Of a stretch of DNA of 64,000 bases, positions 42,006 to 52,894 are shown piece after piece (the first letter of the stretch is position 1; the number at the start of each line of letters is the position of its first letter). The stretch is taken from positions 2,066,108 through 2,130,107 of the forward strand of contig JADJWE010000001.1 of NCBI GenBank assembly GCA_016716525.1, in the 5' to 3' direction. The translations under genes were made by a program, and so were the position numbers. The DNA comes from Candidatus Flexicrinis affinis (GTDB lineage Bacteria > Chloroflexota > Anaerolineae > Aggregatilineales > Phototrophicaceae). The notes beneath the pieces were generated by a model. The model was not told the origin of the DNA. It did not search any database and saw only the letters and a list, made by a program, of their open reading frames with translations.

Positions 42006-42908
42006 CTACTCCTTGGCAAGAAATTCCAGTAGCAGCGAGTTAACCCGCTCTGGTTCTTCGTGCTGTACCCAGTGGGTCGCGTCGTCAATCAAGACTAGGC
42101 GACCATCGTCACAGAGCTCGACGCTCTGCCGCGCCATTTCAGCGACCAAGAAGCGATCCATGGCGCCCCAAATGACTAGCACTGGCATCGTTAGGCGCAC
42201 ACTGTCGAGCGCAGGAACACCCGACCTGATCGTTGCGCGATACCAGTTGATCATCGACGTCAGCGCACCGGGTTGTCCCCATGCCCTGCGGTACTGTGCC
42301 ATGTCCTGTTCGGTAAACGTGCCGGGGCGCGCCGACCCGTGAAGCTGCGTCTCCATCGCGCTGAACGAGCGGGCGCTTAACAGTGCTTCCGGAAGACGCG
42401 GAAGCTGGAAGAAGAACATGTACCAGCTGCGCACCATCTGCTTCACACTGGACCGAAGCGTCCGGACGAATACGATTGGATGTGGCACGTTCAGGATCGC
42501 CAGCCTGTGGACACGATCTGGCTGCACCAGCCCGAGCGACCATGCGACGGCAGCGCCAAAGTCATGACCGACAACGTTGGTCTGAGCGTGGCCGAAGTGA
42601 TCGAGGATTCCCGTGACATCGGATGTCGCGGCGCTCATCGCGTAGTTGGTGATGCCCGCCGGCTTATCGCTGAGGTTGAACCCGCGTTGATCAGGCACGA
42701 TGACGCGGTAGCCAGCCGTCGCCAACGCCGGAATCTGTTTGCGCCATCCGTACCAAAACTCCGGAAAGCCGTGCAGCAGAACCACCGGCTCGCCATCATC
42801 TGGACCCGCGGTGATGACGTGCAGGGCGACGTCATTGACATTGACCCGGTGGTGTTCGATCTGAACGCCGCCCAATGTCTCGATCTGATCCAGCGGTTCA
42901 ACCGCCAT
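42006..42908 (-). CDS. Epoxide hydrolase-like alpha/beta-hydrolase
   Basis: A 300-residue alpha/beta-hydrolase with the soluble epoxide hydrolase pattern: oxyanion motif HGFPEFWYGW (46-55), nucleophile Asp116 in VVGHDFGAA, a cap domain between, and His279 in DATHWVQHEEP as the base. Asp as nucleophile fits epoxide hydrolases and haloalkane dehalogenases. Cap Tyr residues would separate them; I could not assign these with confidence. It is in a leftward operon 13 bases after herA and three before the Rieske oxygenase, so it may act on an oxygenase product. Confidence 0.85.
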   Translation of the reverse strand: MAVEPLDQIETLGGVQIEHHRVNVNDVALHVITAGPDDGEPVVLLHGFPEFWYGWRKQIPALATAGYRVIVPDQRGFNLSDKPAGITNYAMSAATSDVTGILDHFGHAQTNVVGHDFGAAVAWSLGLVQPDRVHRLAILNVPHPIVFVRTLRSSVKQMVRSWYMFFFQLPRLPEALLSARSFSAMETQLHGSARPGTFTEQDMAQYRRAWGQPGALTSMINWYRATIRSGVPALDSVRLTMPVLVIWGAMDRFLVAEMARQSVELCDDGRLVLIDDATHWVQHEEPERVNSLLLEFLAKE

Positions 42909-42921
42909 CGTTCTCTCCGAA

Positions 42922-44598
42922 TTACAGCCTGCGCTGCGAACCGCGGCCCAAACGCATCCGGCTTTCGTTCAGCGACTTGTCGTCCATGTCTTCGCTGACC
43001 GCGGCATAAAAGTCCTGATCGTAGGTGCGCGCCTTGATGACAACTGGCATCGGCACCGCATGGCCCATGATTATCGCCTGCTGCTTGGTGTCGAGACGTG
43101 CCAATACCTCACGGATGTTGGCCGCACCGGACACCCCGTTCAGCACGGCCGAAATGTCGCGCTCGTTGTCGAGCAGGGCCGTCACGCGCGTGCCGATCTG
43201 GCTCATCACCTCTTCGTCGATGCCGCTCGGACGCTGATCGACCACCAGCAGCGTCACTTTGTATTTGCGCAGTTCGCGCGCGATGATTCCGAAAATCGTC
43301 TGGTCAGAAATGCCGGGGTCGAGGAACTTGTGCGCCTCCTCGATGGTGATCACCAGATGCGGCGGCTCAAGTGACGGATCGCCCAGCGCGCGCTCGACCT
43401 TTTCCACGTAGTGCTCGTGGATGCGCCGTGTGATGTAGTTGGCGACGAGGATATAGGCATCGACCGAATTTCCGTAGCGCCCGAACTCGAGGATCACCGA
43501 CTTGCGCTGTTCGGCCAGCAGGTTAATGATCTCCTTGACGCTGTCCGGCACCGGCTGATCGGTCAGGAAGTCCCAACGCTCGAAACGCTCGACACGTCGT
43601 TTGAGGCCCAACAGCGTGCCTTCCGCCACCGGCGACTGCTCGGTGACCTCGGCCAAGTCGTCGCGGTCGGCGTCGATCAGCCGCTTGATCCATCCCCTGC
43701 CCCACAGCTTGCTCAGCGTGTTAGTGGCGTCAAGCATGGCGTCGGTCAGATTCATCGACCCTTTCAGCAGCACGAAGTCCTCAGGCTCGATGTCGTCGTA
43801 TGGGATACGCACAACCTGATTGTTGCCCGCGCCGCGACGCCGCGACGACTCTTCGTCCAGCGTCACGATCACGACGTGGCTGGGGAACAACTGGCGCAGG
43901 CCCTTGGCGGCGGCGCCGTGCTCGGCCGTTCCGGCCCAGCCGTACTCGGTGTGCATATCGAACACGAGGTTGACCGCATTGACAGACTTGCGCCGGGCCA
44001 TCATGCCGGCGAGGATCACGCGCGTCAGGTAGGTTTTGCCAGTACCGCTCTTGCCGAACACGCCGATCGAGCGTTCGACCAGACGCTTCAGTTCGATGTT
44101 GATCTGCGTATGTTCCAATTCGAGCGGCGCGCCGATATTAAAGTGCTTGTCGTCGTCTGCGCCGAACACATGGTTGACGTCGGTATCGGTGGCGTTGTGC
44201 ACGCGCATGAAGTGGCCCGGAATTGTCTTGACCGGGCGCGCCTCGTTGTTCTCGTCGATCATTAACATCGGAGCGACGTTGACCGTGCCGTATGCCGCCG
44301 TCCCGATGTAGACCTGCCGGAGGAACGGGTCGGCCATGTCGGGCGGATCGTTCTGAATGGCCGGGTTGGCGTTTTGCAGCGCCACGTCCGTGATGATGCA
44401 GAAGAAGCGCGCACGTTCGCCGTGCACGACCACGTAGCGACCAACCGCCAAATCCTCGATCGACCGGTCGCCATCGACGCGCACGACCAGCCCGCGGCTC
44501 AGCGATCCGCCGACGACGACGCCCAACCGTTGTTCGTCCGCGGCGTCCGGAAAGCGCGCCACATCGCGCTTGAGGAAATCCTCGAAGCTGTCGGTCAT
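42922..44598 (-). CDS. HerA-like hexameric ATPase (DUF87/FtsK-HerA)
   Basis: A 558-residue ATPase related to archaeal HerA, a DNA translocase that works with the NurA nuclease in end resection. The N-terminal beta-barrel (HAS-barrel) region covers about 25-165. Walker A GKSGTGKT is at 182-189, the following DMHTEYGWAG segment is typical, and Walker B-like VITIEEAHKFLDP with Arg-finger region QRPSGIDEEVMSQIGTRVTALLDNERD is present. No NurA gene is adjacent; the upstream partner is a different, unfamiliar protein. Probably cytosolic and DNA-bound. ATG start, 24 bases after the partner gene. Confidence 0.88.
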   Translation of the reverse strand: MTDSFEDFLKRDVARFPDAADEQRLGVVVGGSLSRGLVVRVDGDRSIEDLAVGRYVVVHGERARFFCIITDVALQNANPAIQNDPPDMADPFLRQVYIGTAAYGTVNVAPMLMIDENNEARPVKTIPGHFMRVHNATDTDVNHVFGADDDKHFNIGAPLELEHTQINIELKRLVERSIGVFGKSGTGKTYLTRVILAGMMARRKSVNAVNLVFDMHTEYGWAGTAEHGAAAKGLRQLFPSHVVIVTLDEESSRRRGAGNNQVVRIPYDDIEPEDFVLLKGSMNLTDAMLDATNTLSKLWGRGWIKRLIDADRDDLAEVTEQSPVAEGTLLGLKRRVERFERWDFLTDQPVPDSVKEIINLLAEQRKSVILEFGRYGNSVDAYILVANYITRRIHEHYVEKVERALGDPSLEPPHLVITIEEAHKFLDPGISDQTIFGIIARELRKYKVTLLVVDQRPSGIDEEVMSQIGTRVTALLDNERDISAVLNGVSGAANIREVLARLDTKQQAIIMGHAVPMPVVIKARTYDQDFYAAVSEDMDDKSLNESRMRLGRGSQRRL

Positions 44599-44622
44599 GG
44601 AGTACGCGTACCCTTTCTGCGG

Positions 44623-45216
44623 CTAGTTGCTGAGCAATGCCAGCACGTTGCCAAGCCGGCGCAGGTCGGTCGTCAGCAGCTTCGCCAAGTGCCGCCCGGC
44701 AGCGATCCGGAAGGCATCGCGCTCTTCCGGCGTGCGACAATCGAGCGCGAACCGGAGCGCCGTTGCAAGTAGATCCTCGCTCGGCACGTCGGCGGCTTGC
44801 AGCACAAGGCGGAAGAAATCAAAGCGTTCGGTGAACGCGCAGATCTCGTCCGGGCTGCACAGCACGACTTCGCTGAGGCTCATCGGCGGCCGCGGCGGTA
44901 GGCTGTGAATATACTGCTGGCCGTTATGATACCCGATGTTCAGGACGGATACCTCGACTGGTATCATGCGATTCTCGCGCTGGTCGCGCAGCACGTTCGG
45001 GTTGACCCATTCCGCCATAACCAGCTCGCTGATCATCATATCGTCTTTGATCTCGACGGCGCTGATTAGCCCGATCACCCACTGATTTGCATCGTTAGCG
45101 ACCGGCACACGCACGAACGCACCAAAGTCGTGCCGATCACCGATCCGCGTGCTGTGCGTGCCGGCGTTGAAGCCGCGGGTGCTGGCCCGCAAAACACGTC
45201 CGATGACGTCGTTCAT
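44623..45216 (-). CDS. HerA-associated protein of unknown function
   Basis: A 197-residue protein that heads the HerA operon. Residues ~1-125 look beta-rich (IGRVLRASTRGFNAGTHSTRIG, FGAFVRVPVANDANQWVIGLISAVEI, MIPVEVSVLNIGYHNGQQYIHSLPPRPP), reminiscent of the HAS-barrel in HerA itself. The rest is helical (FDFFRLVLQAADVPSEDLLATALRFALDCRTPEERDAFRIAAGRHLAKLLTTDLRRLGNVLALL). No NurA-type nuclease motif is apparent. ATG with GAGGCAGGT upstream. Possibly a loading or regulatory partner of HerA; function not known to me. Confidence 0.7.
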   Translation of the reverse strand: MNDVIGRVLRASTRGFNAGTHSTRIGDRHDFGAFVRVPVANDANQWVIGLISAVEIKDDMMISELVMAEWVNPNVLRDQRENRMIPVEVSVLNIGYHNGQQYIHSLPPRPPMSLSEVVLCSPDEICAFTERFDFFRLVLQAADVPSEDLLATALRFALDCRTPEERDAFRIAAGRHLAKLLTTDLRRLGNVLALLSN

Positions 45217-45237
45217 ACCTGCCTCTTCCGACAGACA

Positions 45238-45279
45238 AACGTTACACAAACGTTTACTCGAAAATGTGTTCTATGTCAA
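45238..45279 (-). promoter_or_regulatory. HerA operon promoter with two AACGTT repeats
   Basis: Minus-strand TTGACA (45279-45274), 17-base spacer and TAAACG (45256-45251). ACAAACGTT is repeated at 45235-45243 and 45246-45254, exactly 11 bases (one helical turn) apart, covering the -10 and probable start site. The arrangement suits a cooperative regulator. Confidence 0.6.
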
Positions 45280-45295
45280 CGTCCCCGCGAGTTCT

Positions 45296-45334
45296 CCGCT
45301 CAAGGCAGGCTCAGGACGGTGAACGTCACCGGTG
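45296..45334. repeat. Direct repeat copy A: relic of a PBP1C gene end
   Basis: Thirty-nine bases match 45849-45887 with three differences, including the PBP1C stop codon and the codons for PVTFTVL. Read on the minus strand, copy A encodes PPVTFTVLSLP-stop, and a few residues upstream still resemble the PBP end. It appears to be the remnant of a duplicated or deleted gene. Confidence 0.7.
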
Positions 45335-45518
45335 GGCGCCTGACCCGCTGGATAACCGACGGCGCGCATTCGCAAAGAGGCCATTCTTGGTGACAAAGAT
45401 TGAAGATACTTCGCTTTAGACATTCATGCGTAGCCTACAAGACCCGGTTCTTATTGCTACCTCTACTTGAACGTGATTTAGAATATCAGTGTCTTTGCTA
45501 TAGAAGGTGTGGTGACGG
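45335..45518. other. AT-richer gap between the PBP relic and the poly-G gene
   Basis: The part from about 45400 to 45518 is visibly poorer in G+C than its surroundings. It contains TTGCTA (45454-45459) and TAGAAT (45479-45484), a 19-base-spaced weak promoter for the small downstream gene. I see no other feature. Confidence 0.4.
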
Positions 45519-45833
45519 ATGAGTAATCGACAGCTTTTGGGGTTGGCGGGATGTGGAAGCCTAGCCTTAGGCGTGTTCCTGCCAATAATACGGATTGGTT
45601 TTGGCGGCTCCATCAATTACTACCTGAACGGACAAGGCGACGGTGCGATAGTACTGGTCGTCGCGGATTTCACTCTTGGCGGCGGGGGTTGGTGCGTCGC
45701 CGGCTTGACGGTGGGGGGGGGGGGGGGGGGGGGGCAGGCGGATTTTGGCTGGGTAGTGCTCTTTCTCGGCTGTGGACTGCTTCTTGTTGCCGCATTCCGC
45801 CAGCCCGCGTCTCGGCCGCCTGAAGCCATCTAG
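45519..45833 (+). CDS. Small membrane protein, middle disrupted by a poly-G run
   Basis: A 104-residue reading frame. Start MSNRQLLGLAGCGSLALGVFLPIIRIGF and the motif INYYLNGQGDGAIVLVVADFTL resemble a family of small two- to three-helix proteins with an NYxxNGxGDG motif, and the C-terminus DFGWVVLFLGCGLLLVAAF fits its last helix. Between them the expected second helix is replaced by a Gly-rich stretch coded partly by 22 consecutive Gs. Either the gene is decaying, phase-variable, or the sequence is misassembled here. The ribosome-binding site is poor. Confidence 0.5.
   Translation: MSNRQLLGLAGCGSLALGVFLPIIRIGFGGSINYYLNGQGDGAIVLVVADFTLGGGGWCVAGLTVGGGGGGGQADFGWVVLFLGCGLLLVAAFRQPASRPPEAI
45713..45734. 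repeat. 22-base poly-G homopolymer inside a reading frame
   Basis: A run of 22 G. As given it keeps the frame open (seven Gly codons), but loss or gain of one or two bases would shift it. Such tracts are hypermutable and also a common site of sequencing error. Confidence 0.9.
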
Positions 45834-45848
45834 CCGTCTCCCTTATAG

Positions 45849-45887
45849 CCGCTCAAGGCGGGATCAGGACGGTGAACGTCACGGGTG
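45849..45887. repeat. Direct repeat copy B: 3' end of the PBP1C gene
   Basis: The functional copy of the repeat described at 45296-45334, containing the real stop codon of PBP1C at 45853-45855. The two copies flank a ~510-base segment holding the poly-G gene. Confidence 0.7.
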
Positions 45888-48357
45888 CGCTTTCCACCTG
45901 CCGACCTGCCCCGTCAATGGCCACAGCACTCAGATCGTAGTCTCCGGGAGCGAGCGTCCAGAACACGCGCCACGGCGCCGAGTCCGCCGAGCCGACGACC
46001 TCGCCATTGAGCACAAAGTCGACCTGACGCGTTCCGACCGGCACCGATGCCTCCAGCGACAGGCGCTGAGTCGCTACAGGAATGCTTCGGCTGAGTTGAT
46101 AGACCGCGCCGTCATGGGGCGCAAACACGACCGGAACCGAAGAGTCCGGCATCGTCGTCACGCTGCGCACCCGCTCCAACATTTCCGGTGTCAGGGCCGC
46201 GACACCGGCCTCGCGTGCCCACGCGGTCGCCCGCTCAGGCAGCACCATGTAGTGTGCCCGAACGCGGTTAGCCTCCGCAGTCGAACCCGTCGCAATCTCG
46301 CCGGTGCGCGGGTCGGTCGGCAAGGTCACCCACAACGTATCGGGATCGCTCGGCTCGGTGCCGTCGATGAACCACTCGAGGCGCGTGCCCGGACAGTTGT
46401 CGGTGGGCAGCATCCCAGACACGACACATACGGCCACGCGGCTCATCCCCGGTGGCGGCGGGTCGAATTGTTCCTCCGGCGTGCCAAGCAGCACCGACCG
46501 GATGAAGCTGTGCCAGATCGGGCCGGCGCCGGTCAGACCGGTCGCCTCGCGCATCGGCCGGTTATCCGGGTTGCCGACCCACACGCCGACCACCAGCGAC
46601 GGCGTGTAGCCGACCACCCAGTTGTCGCGAAAGTCGGTCGTCGTGCCGGTCTTGGCGGCGGCAGGGCGTCCAATGTTCAACGGGCTGTTTGGCCCAAAGC
46701 CCGGCTCGCGCGCAGTTGGATCGGCAAGAATGTCCGTGATCAGCCACGCGACACGCGAATCCAGCACGGGTTCGGGGGCTTCGGGCGGCGTCCACTCGTA
46801 TAACGTCGGACCGCCGCGCTGAACCACCGACGTGATCAACACCGGCTCGACCGCGTACCCCCCGTTGGCGAAGACGCCGTAAGCGGCGGTCAGATCGAGC
46901 AGACGCACCTCTCCGCCACCTAGCGTCACGGCCAGATCGAGGTCTGGATTCTCGGCCAGCGCGGTCAGTCCCGCGCGCGCCGCCAGCTCGATCATGCCGG
47001 ACGTGCCGATGTCGTCCAGCACCGCAACGGCGGGAATGTTGTACGACGACGCCAGCGCCTCGCGGATCGACACCGGCCCGTGCTCGACAAATCCGAAATT
47101 CGCCGGTACGTACAATTCGTTCTTTCGGGTGTAGAACGCCGTCTCGACATCCAGCACCATCGACGCCGCCGTCCACGGATCACTGCGGCCCGGATCGAAC
47201 GCAGCGGCGTAGGTGAACGGTTTGAGCGCGCTGCCGGGCTGTCGGAGGGCAGTCGCGGCGTTGACTGCACCGTCTCGCGTGTCGTCGAAGTAGTCCGGAC
47301 TGCCCAGCATCACGCGCACTTCGCCGGTCCGCGGATCGAGCGCCACCAGCGCGGCACCGTCGACATTGGCCGGCGGGCGGGCCGGATTGTCCGCCCTGTT
47401 CAGTTGGGCGAGTCGTTCGCGCGCAATACGCTCGGCTTCGCGCTGCCAATCGAGGTCTATCGTCGTCGTCACGTCCAGCCCGTCCCGATAAAGCTGCTCG
47501 GGAAACCGCTGCGCCAGTTCGGCCCACACCCGCATGACGGCATGCGGCGCTTCGATCGGGAACGGCACGGCGGCGTACTGGAGGGCGTCCTGTCCGGCGC
47601 GTTCGGCCTGATCGGTGTCGATTGCGCCGTGTTCTACCATCAGCCGTAGAACGACCAACTGGCGTTCTTTCGCGGCTTCGGGGTACTGCAGCGGGTCATA
47701 GATGGCCGGCCCTTGCAGCAGTCCTGCCACCAGCGCACACTCCGCCAATGACAGCTCGCCGGCGGGCTTGGCGAAGTAGGCGCGAGCCGCCGCTTCCAAG
47801 CCGTACGCAAGGCTGCCAAAATAGGCCTGATTGGCGTACAGCGCGAGCACGTCTTCCTTGCTGTAAGCCGTCTCCAATTGAACCGCCAGCAGCATCTCCT
47901 GCAGCTTGCGCTTGAGCGTGCGCTCCGGCAGCCTGCCGGGGTTGAGCATCGTCAGGCGCGCGACCTGCTGTGTGATCGTGCTGCCGCCGGCGACGACATC
48001 GCCGCCGCGCAGGTTGATCCACAGCGCGCGGAGGATTCCGGCTGGATCGACGCCGGGATGCGACCAGAAGTTGGCGTCCTCGGTAGCGACGATGGCGTTG
48101 ACGCAGTGGTCCGGGATGTCGTCGTAGGCAATCGGCGTATTGCGGCCCTGCTCGGGAGGCAGAATCTCGTACAGCAACTGCCCGTTGCGGTCGAAGATAC
48201 GCGTGGACGGCAGCGCCAGCCCGGTCTGCAGACGTTCGATCGGCGGAAGATCGTGGGTCAGCCACGCCCACACGCCCACCACAGCAATGATCAGCGCCAC
48301 GCTCGCGGCGGCAGCAATACGCCGCCAGCGGATTCGGCGGCGGCTAGGTCGGGTCAT
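45853..48357 (-). CDS. pbpC: Penicillin-binding protein 1C, bifunctional
   Basis: An 834-residue class A penicillin-binding protein that polymerises and cross-links peptidoglycan outside the membrane. One N-terminal membrane helix (~14-33); glycosyltransferase family 51 domain with catalytic Glu93 (ATEDANFWSHPGVD) and GGSTITQQ. The transpeptidase domain has Ser376-x-x-Lys379 (QPGSALKPFTY), SSYN and Lys569-Thr-Gly (AAKTGTTTDFRDNW). A C-terminal PBP1C-specific domain (BiPBP_C, ~750-834) ends the protein. It is the third gene of a leftward operon with CNNM and a small membrane protein. A relic of its 3' end lies ~550 bases away. Confidence 0.92.
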   Translation of the reverse strand: MTRPSRRRIRWRRIAAAASVALIIAVVGVWAWLTHDLPPIERLQTGLALPSTRIFDRNGQLLYEILPPEQGRNTPIAYDDIPDHCVNAIVATEDANFWSHPGVDPAGILRALWINLRGGDVVAGGSTITQQVARLTMLNPGRLPERTLKRKLQEMLLAVQLETAYSKEDVLALYANQAYFGSLAYGLEAAARAYFAKPAGELSLAECALVAGLLQGPAIYDPLQYPEAAKERQLVVLRLMVEHGAIDTDQAERAGQDALQYAAVPFPIEAPHAVMRVWAELAQRFPEQLYRDGLDVTTTIDLDWQREAERIARERLAQLNRADNPARPPANVDGAALVALDPRTGEVRVMLGSPDYFDDTRDGAVNAATALRQPGSALKPFTYAAAFDPGRSDPWTAASMVLDVETAFYTRKNELYVPANFGFVEHGPVSIREALASSYNIPAVAVLDDIGTSGMIELAARAGLTALAENPDLDLAVTLGGGEVRLLDLTAAYGVFANGGYAVEPVLITSVVQRGGPTLYEWTPPEAPEPVLDSRVAWLITDILADPTAREPGFGPNSPLNIGRPAAAKTGTTTDFRDNWVVGYTPSLVVGVWVGNPDNRPMREATGLTGAGPIWHSFIRSVLLGTPEEQFDPPPPGMSRVAVCVVSGMLPTDNCPGTRLEWFIDGTEPSDPDTLWVTLPTDPRTGEIATGSTAEANRVRAHYMVLPERATAWAREAGVAALTPEMLERVRSVTTMPDSSVPVVFAPHDGAVYQLSRSIPVATQRLSLEASVPVGTRQVDFVLNGEVVGSADSAPWRVFWTLAPGDYDLSAVAIDGAGRQVESAPVTFTVLIPP

Positions 48358-48360
48358 GGG

Positions 48361-48720
48361 TCAGCGAATGTCCCGGCGGAACTGGCGCATGCTGAGGAAG
48401 CGCAGCACGAAGCCGATCACCGCGGCCATGATCACCGCGGCGATCACGCCGGCAGCAGCGGCCACGAAGAACGAGACGCCTTCACGTCCATTGAACACCA
48501 GAAAGCCGACGACCAACGCCGCAATGATGAGCGGAAGGCGCAGCAGCACGACGATCTGCTTGATGATTCCCTCAACACCGCCGACCACCGCACTTCCGAC
48601 CGTCCCGACGATTCCCGGCTCTTCCGGGGTGACCTGCCGGCGTAAGTCCTGTGCCATCGCGCGAATCTCGTCGTCGCTCAGGCGAATGTCATCCTGTGGT
48701 TGATGCTGATTCCGTGCCAT
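48361..48720 (-). CDS. Small membrane protein of unknown function
   Basis: A 119-residue protein: soluble N-terminus (RLSDDEIRAMAQDLRRQVTPEEPG), then three hydrophobic segments (VGSAVVGGVEGIIKQIVVLLRLPLIIAALVVGFLVF and FFVAAAAGVIAAVIMAAVIGFVL). I know no family. It overlaps the CNNM gene by 32 bases and ends three bases before pbpC, so the three are co-transcribed. AGAGG stands before the ATG. It might be a PBP partner, by position only. Confidence 0.65.
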   Translation of the reverse strand: MARNQHQPQDDIRLSDDEIRAMAQDLRRQVTPEEPGIVGTVGSAVVGGVEGIIKQIVVLLRLPLIIAALVVGFLVFNGREGVSFFVAAAAGVIAAVIMAAVIGFVLRFLSMRQFRRDIR

Positions 48721-49870
48721 CGGGTGCCTCTGAGTTCGGATTCAAGCTGCTTGGCTCAATGCCCATGGCCCGCAGCTTGGCGAGCGATCGTTCCTGCGCG
48801 AGGGCGCGCATGTCGCGGCTGATGTCGGTCTCGTCCATGATCTCCGCACCCAACAGGGTTTCCAGCGCGTCTTCCAACGTGATCAAGCCGGCTGTGCCGC
48901 CGTACTCGTCAAACACCAGAAACATGTGGTCACCATCGGTGATGAACTTCTCCAACACGCGATCGACGCGCAGCGTTTCCGGCACGCTGTTGATCGGCCG
49001 GCGCAGCGCGTGCAGCTTCACATTGTCGGCATCTTCGGCAACCCGCCCTAAGATATCGGAGCGCAGCACGTATCCTTCGATGTCGTCGTAGTCGCGCACG
49101 TAGATCGGGATGCGGCTGTACGGCAGCACCTTGTGGCGCGCGCTGACCTCGGCGACGGTCATCTTCCCCGGCAGCGCGAACATTACGGTTCGCGGCGTCA
49201 TGATGTCATAGACCTGCAGTTCGCTCAGCTTCAGCAGGTTCTTGAGCACGCGATTTTCGCTTTCTGCGAGACCGCCGCCAGTGCGGCTTACGTCGGCAAG
49301 CACAGCCAGCTCTGCACGCGTGATGGTCGGCTGCGCGGACTCGCCGCCGACGAGCCGCGCGATCCACTGCATCACGACCAGAATCGGATACATGACGAAA
49401 ACCATGGCGCGCAGCGTATAGGCCGCAAACGGCATGAGCTGTTTGGAGTAGTTCGCGCCAATGGTCTTCGGCAGAATTTCGGAGGCGACGAGAATCAAGA
49501 GGGTCAGCACAGCCGAAATGAGGCCGAAGTACTCGTTGCCGAAGACGCCGACCGCCTCGGCTCCTGCGCCCGCCGCACCCACGGTATGTGCGACCGTGTT
49601 TGCGGTCAGAATTGCGCTGATCGTGAGTTCGAGATTCTGCTTGTGCTTGCGCATCAGGAGGCCGTACCGCTTGCCTTCCGAAGCGGCGACCTCGATTGCC
49701 GAGGCCGATGAGGACAGGAGAATGGCTTCCAACATCGAACACAGGAATGAGATACTCAGCGCCAGCGTGATGAAGAACAGCATGCCGCCGACGGTTCCTG
49801 CAGGCGCGCCATCCGTCGGGCCAACCGGGGCCGCCGCGACCACCGCGCCTAGCTCTATGAGTGGGTTCAT
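48689..49870 (-). CDS. CNNM/CorC-family transporter (DUF21 plus CBS pair)
   Basis: A 393-residue membrane protein. The N-terminal DUF21/CNNM domain with four helices (~25-200; ILTANTVAHTVGAAGAGAEAVG, VASEILPKTIGANY) is followed by a CBS pair (~215-335; VYDIMTPRTVMFALPGKMTVAEVSARH, MFLVFDEYGGTAGLITLEDALETLLGAEIMDETD). CNNM proteins export or sense Mg2+ and related cations, with CBS domains binding ATP-Mg. The CorC_HlyC C-terminal domain appears short or missing. The ATG at 49870 follows GAGGAGGA; a longer frame has no signal. First gene of the pbpC operon. Confidence 0.87.
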   Translation of the reverse strand: MNPLIELGAVVAAAPVGPTDGAPAGTVGGMLFFITLALSISFLCSMLEAILLSSSASAIEVAASEGKRYGLLMRKHKQNLELTISAILTANTVAHTVGAAGAGAEAVGVFGNEYFGLISAVLTLLILVASEILPKTIGANYSKQLMPFAAYTLRAMVFVMYPILVVMQWIARLVGGESAQPTITRAELAVLADVSRTGGGLAESENRVLKNLLKLSELQVYDIMTPRTVMFALPGKMTVAEVSARHKVLPYSRIPIYVRDYDDIEGYVLRSDILGRVAEDADNVKLHALRRPINSVPETLRVDRVLEKFITDGDHMFLVFDEYGGTAGLITLEDALETLLGAEIMDETDISRDMRALAQERSLAKLRAMGIEPSSLNPNSEAPDGTESASTTG

Positions 49871-50040
49871 GTCCTCCTCGGTGGGCGCCTCTCGATCCGC
49901 GCCCCGGGATACCTGCTGCGCAAAGTGTAGCACAAAGCGTAGAATGCTGCGGCACCTGTCTGGCAGAAGATCGTCCAGTGCGCATTCGAAGACGTCCGAT
50001 CGCATTCACCCTGTAGACAGATGATTGGACTGACCGGGTG

Positions 50041-50070
50041 CTAACAATGCCGCATGTTTTCGGCTAGAAT
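50041..50070 (+). promoter_or_regulatory. Candidate acnA promoter
   Basis: CTAACA (50041-50046), an 18-base spacer and TAGAAT (50065-50070); the -35 matches four of six bases. The leader to the ATG is ~30 bases with GAGGG as the ribosome-binding site. Confidence 0.4.
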
Positions 50071-50106
50071 GGGGGCACTCTCGTCTACACACATGAGGGC
50101 TTCCCT

Positions 50107-52806
<2,700 letters not shown>

Positions 52807-52829
52807 CGCGCAGACACGCACGCATAGTA

Positions 52830-52866
52830 ACGGCCGGGGATCGGACAGCTCCCCGGCCGTTTCTGT
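52830..52866 (+). terminator. acnA terminator
   Basis: ACGGCCGGGGA and TCCCCGGCCGT pair perfectly over 11 bases with a 9-base loop, followed by TTCTGTT. Confidence 0.8.
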
Positions 52867-52872
52867 TATACT
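52867..52872 (+). promoter_or_regulatory. Candidate -10 box for the Uma2 gene
   Basis: TATACT directly after the acnA terminator and 22 bases before the ATG at 52895. No good -35 is seen, since the upstream bases are in the terminator stem. Confidence 0.35.
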
Positions 52873-52894
52873 GAAACCGTTATTGAGGTGAGGC

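Noticed and set aside
42922..45216. HerA-NurA or HerA-DUF4297/SIR2-type defence pair
   Set aside because: The partner shows no NurA, SIR2 or DUF4297-like motif.
45296..45887. Insertion sequence between the direct repeats
   Set aside because: The repeats are 39 bases long and derived from the pbpC end, with no inverted repeats or transposase between them.
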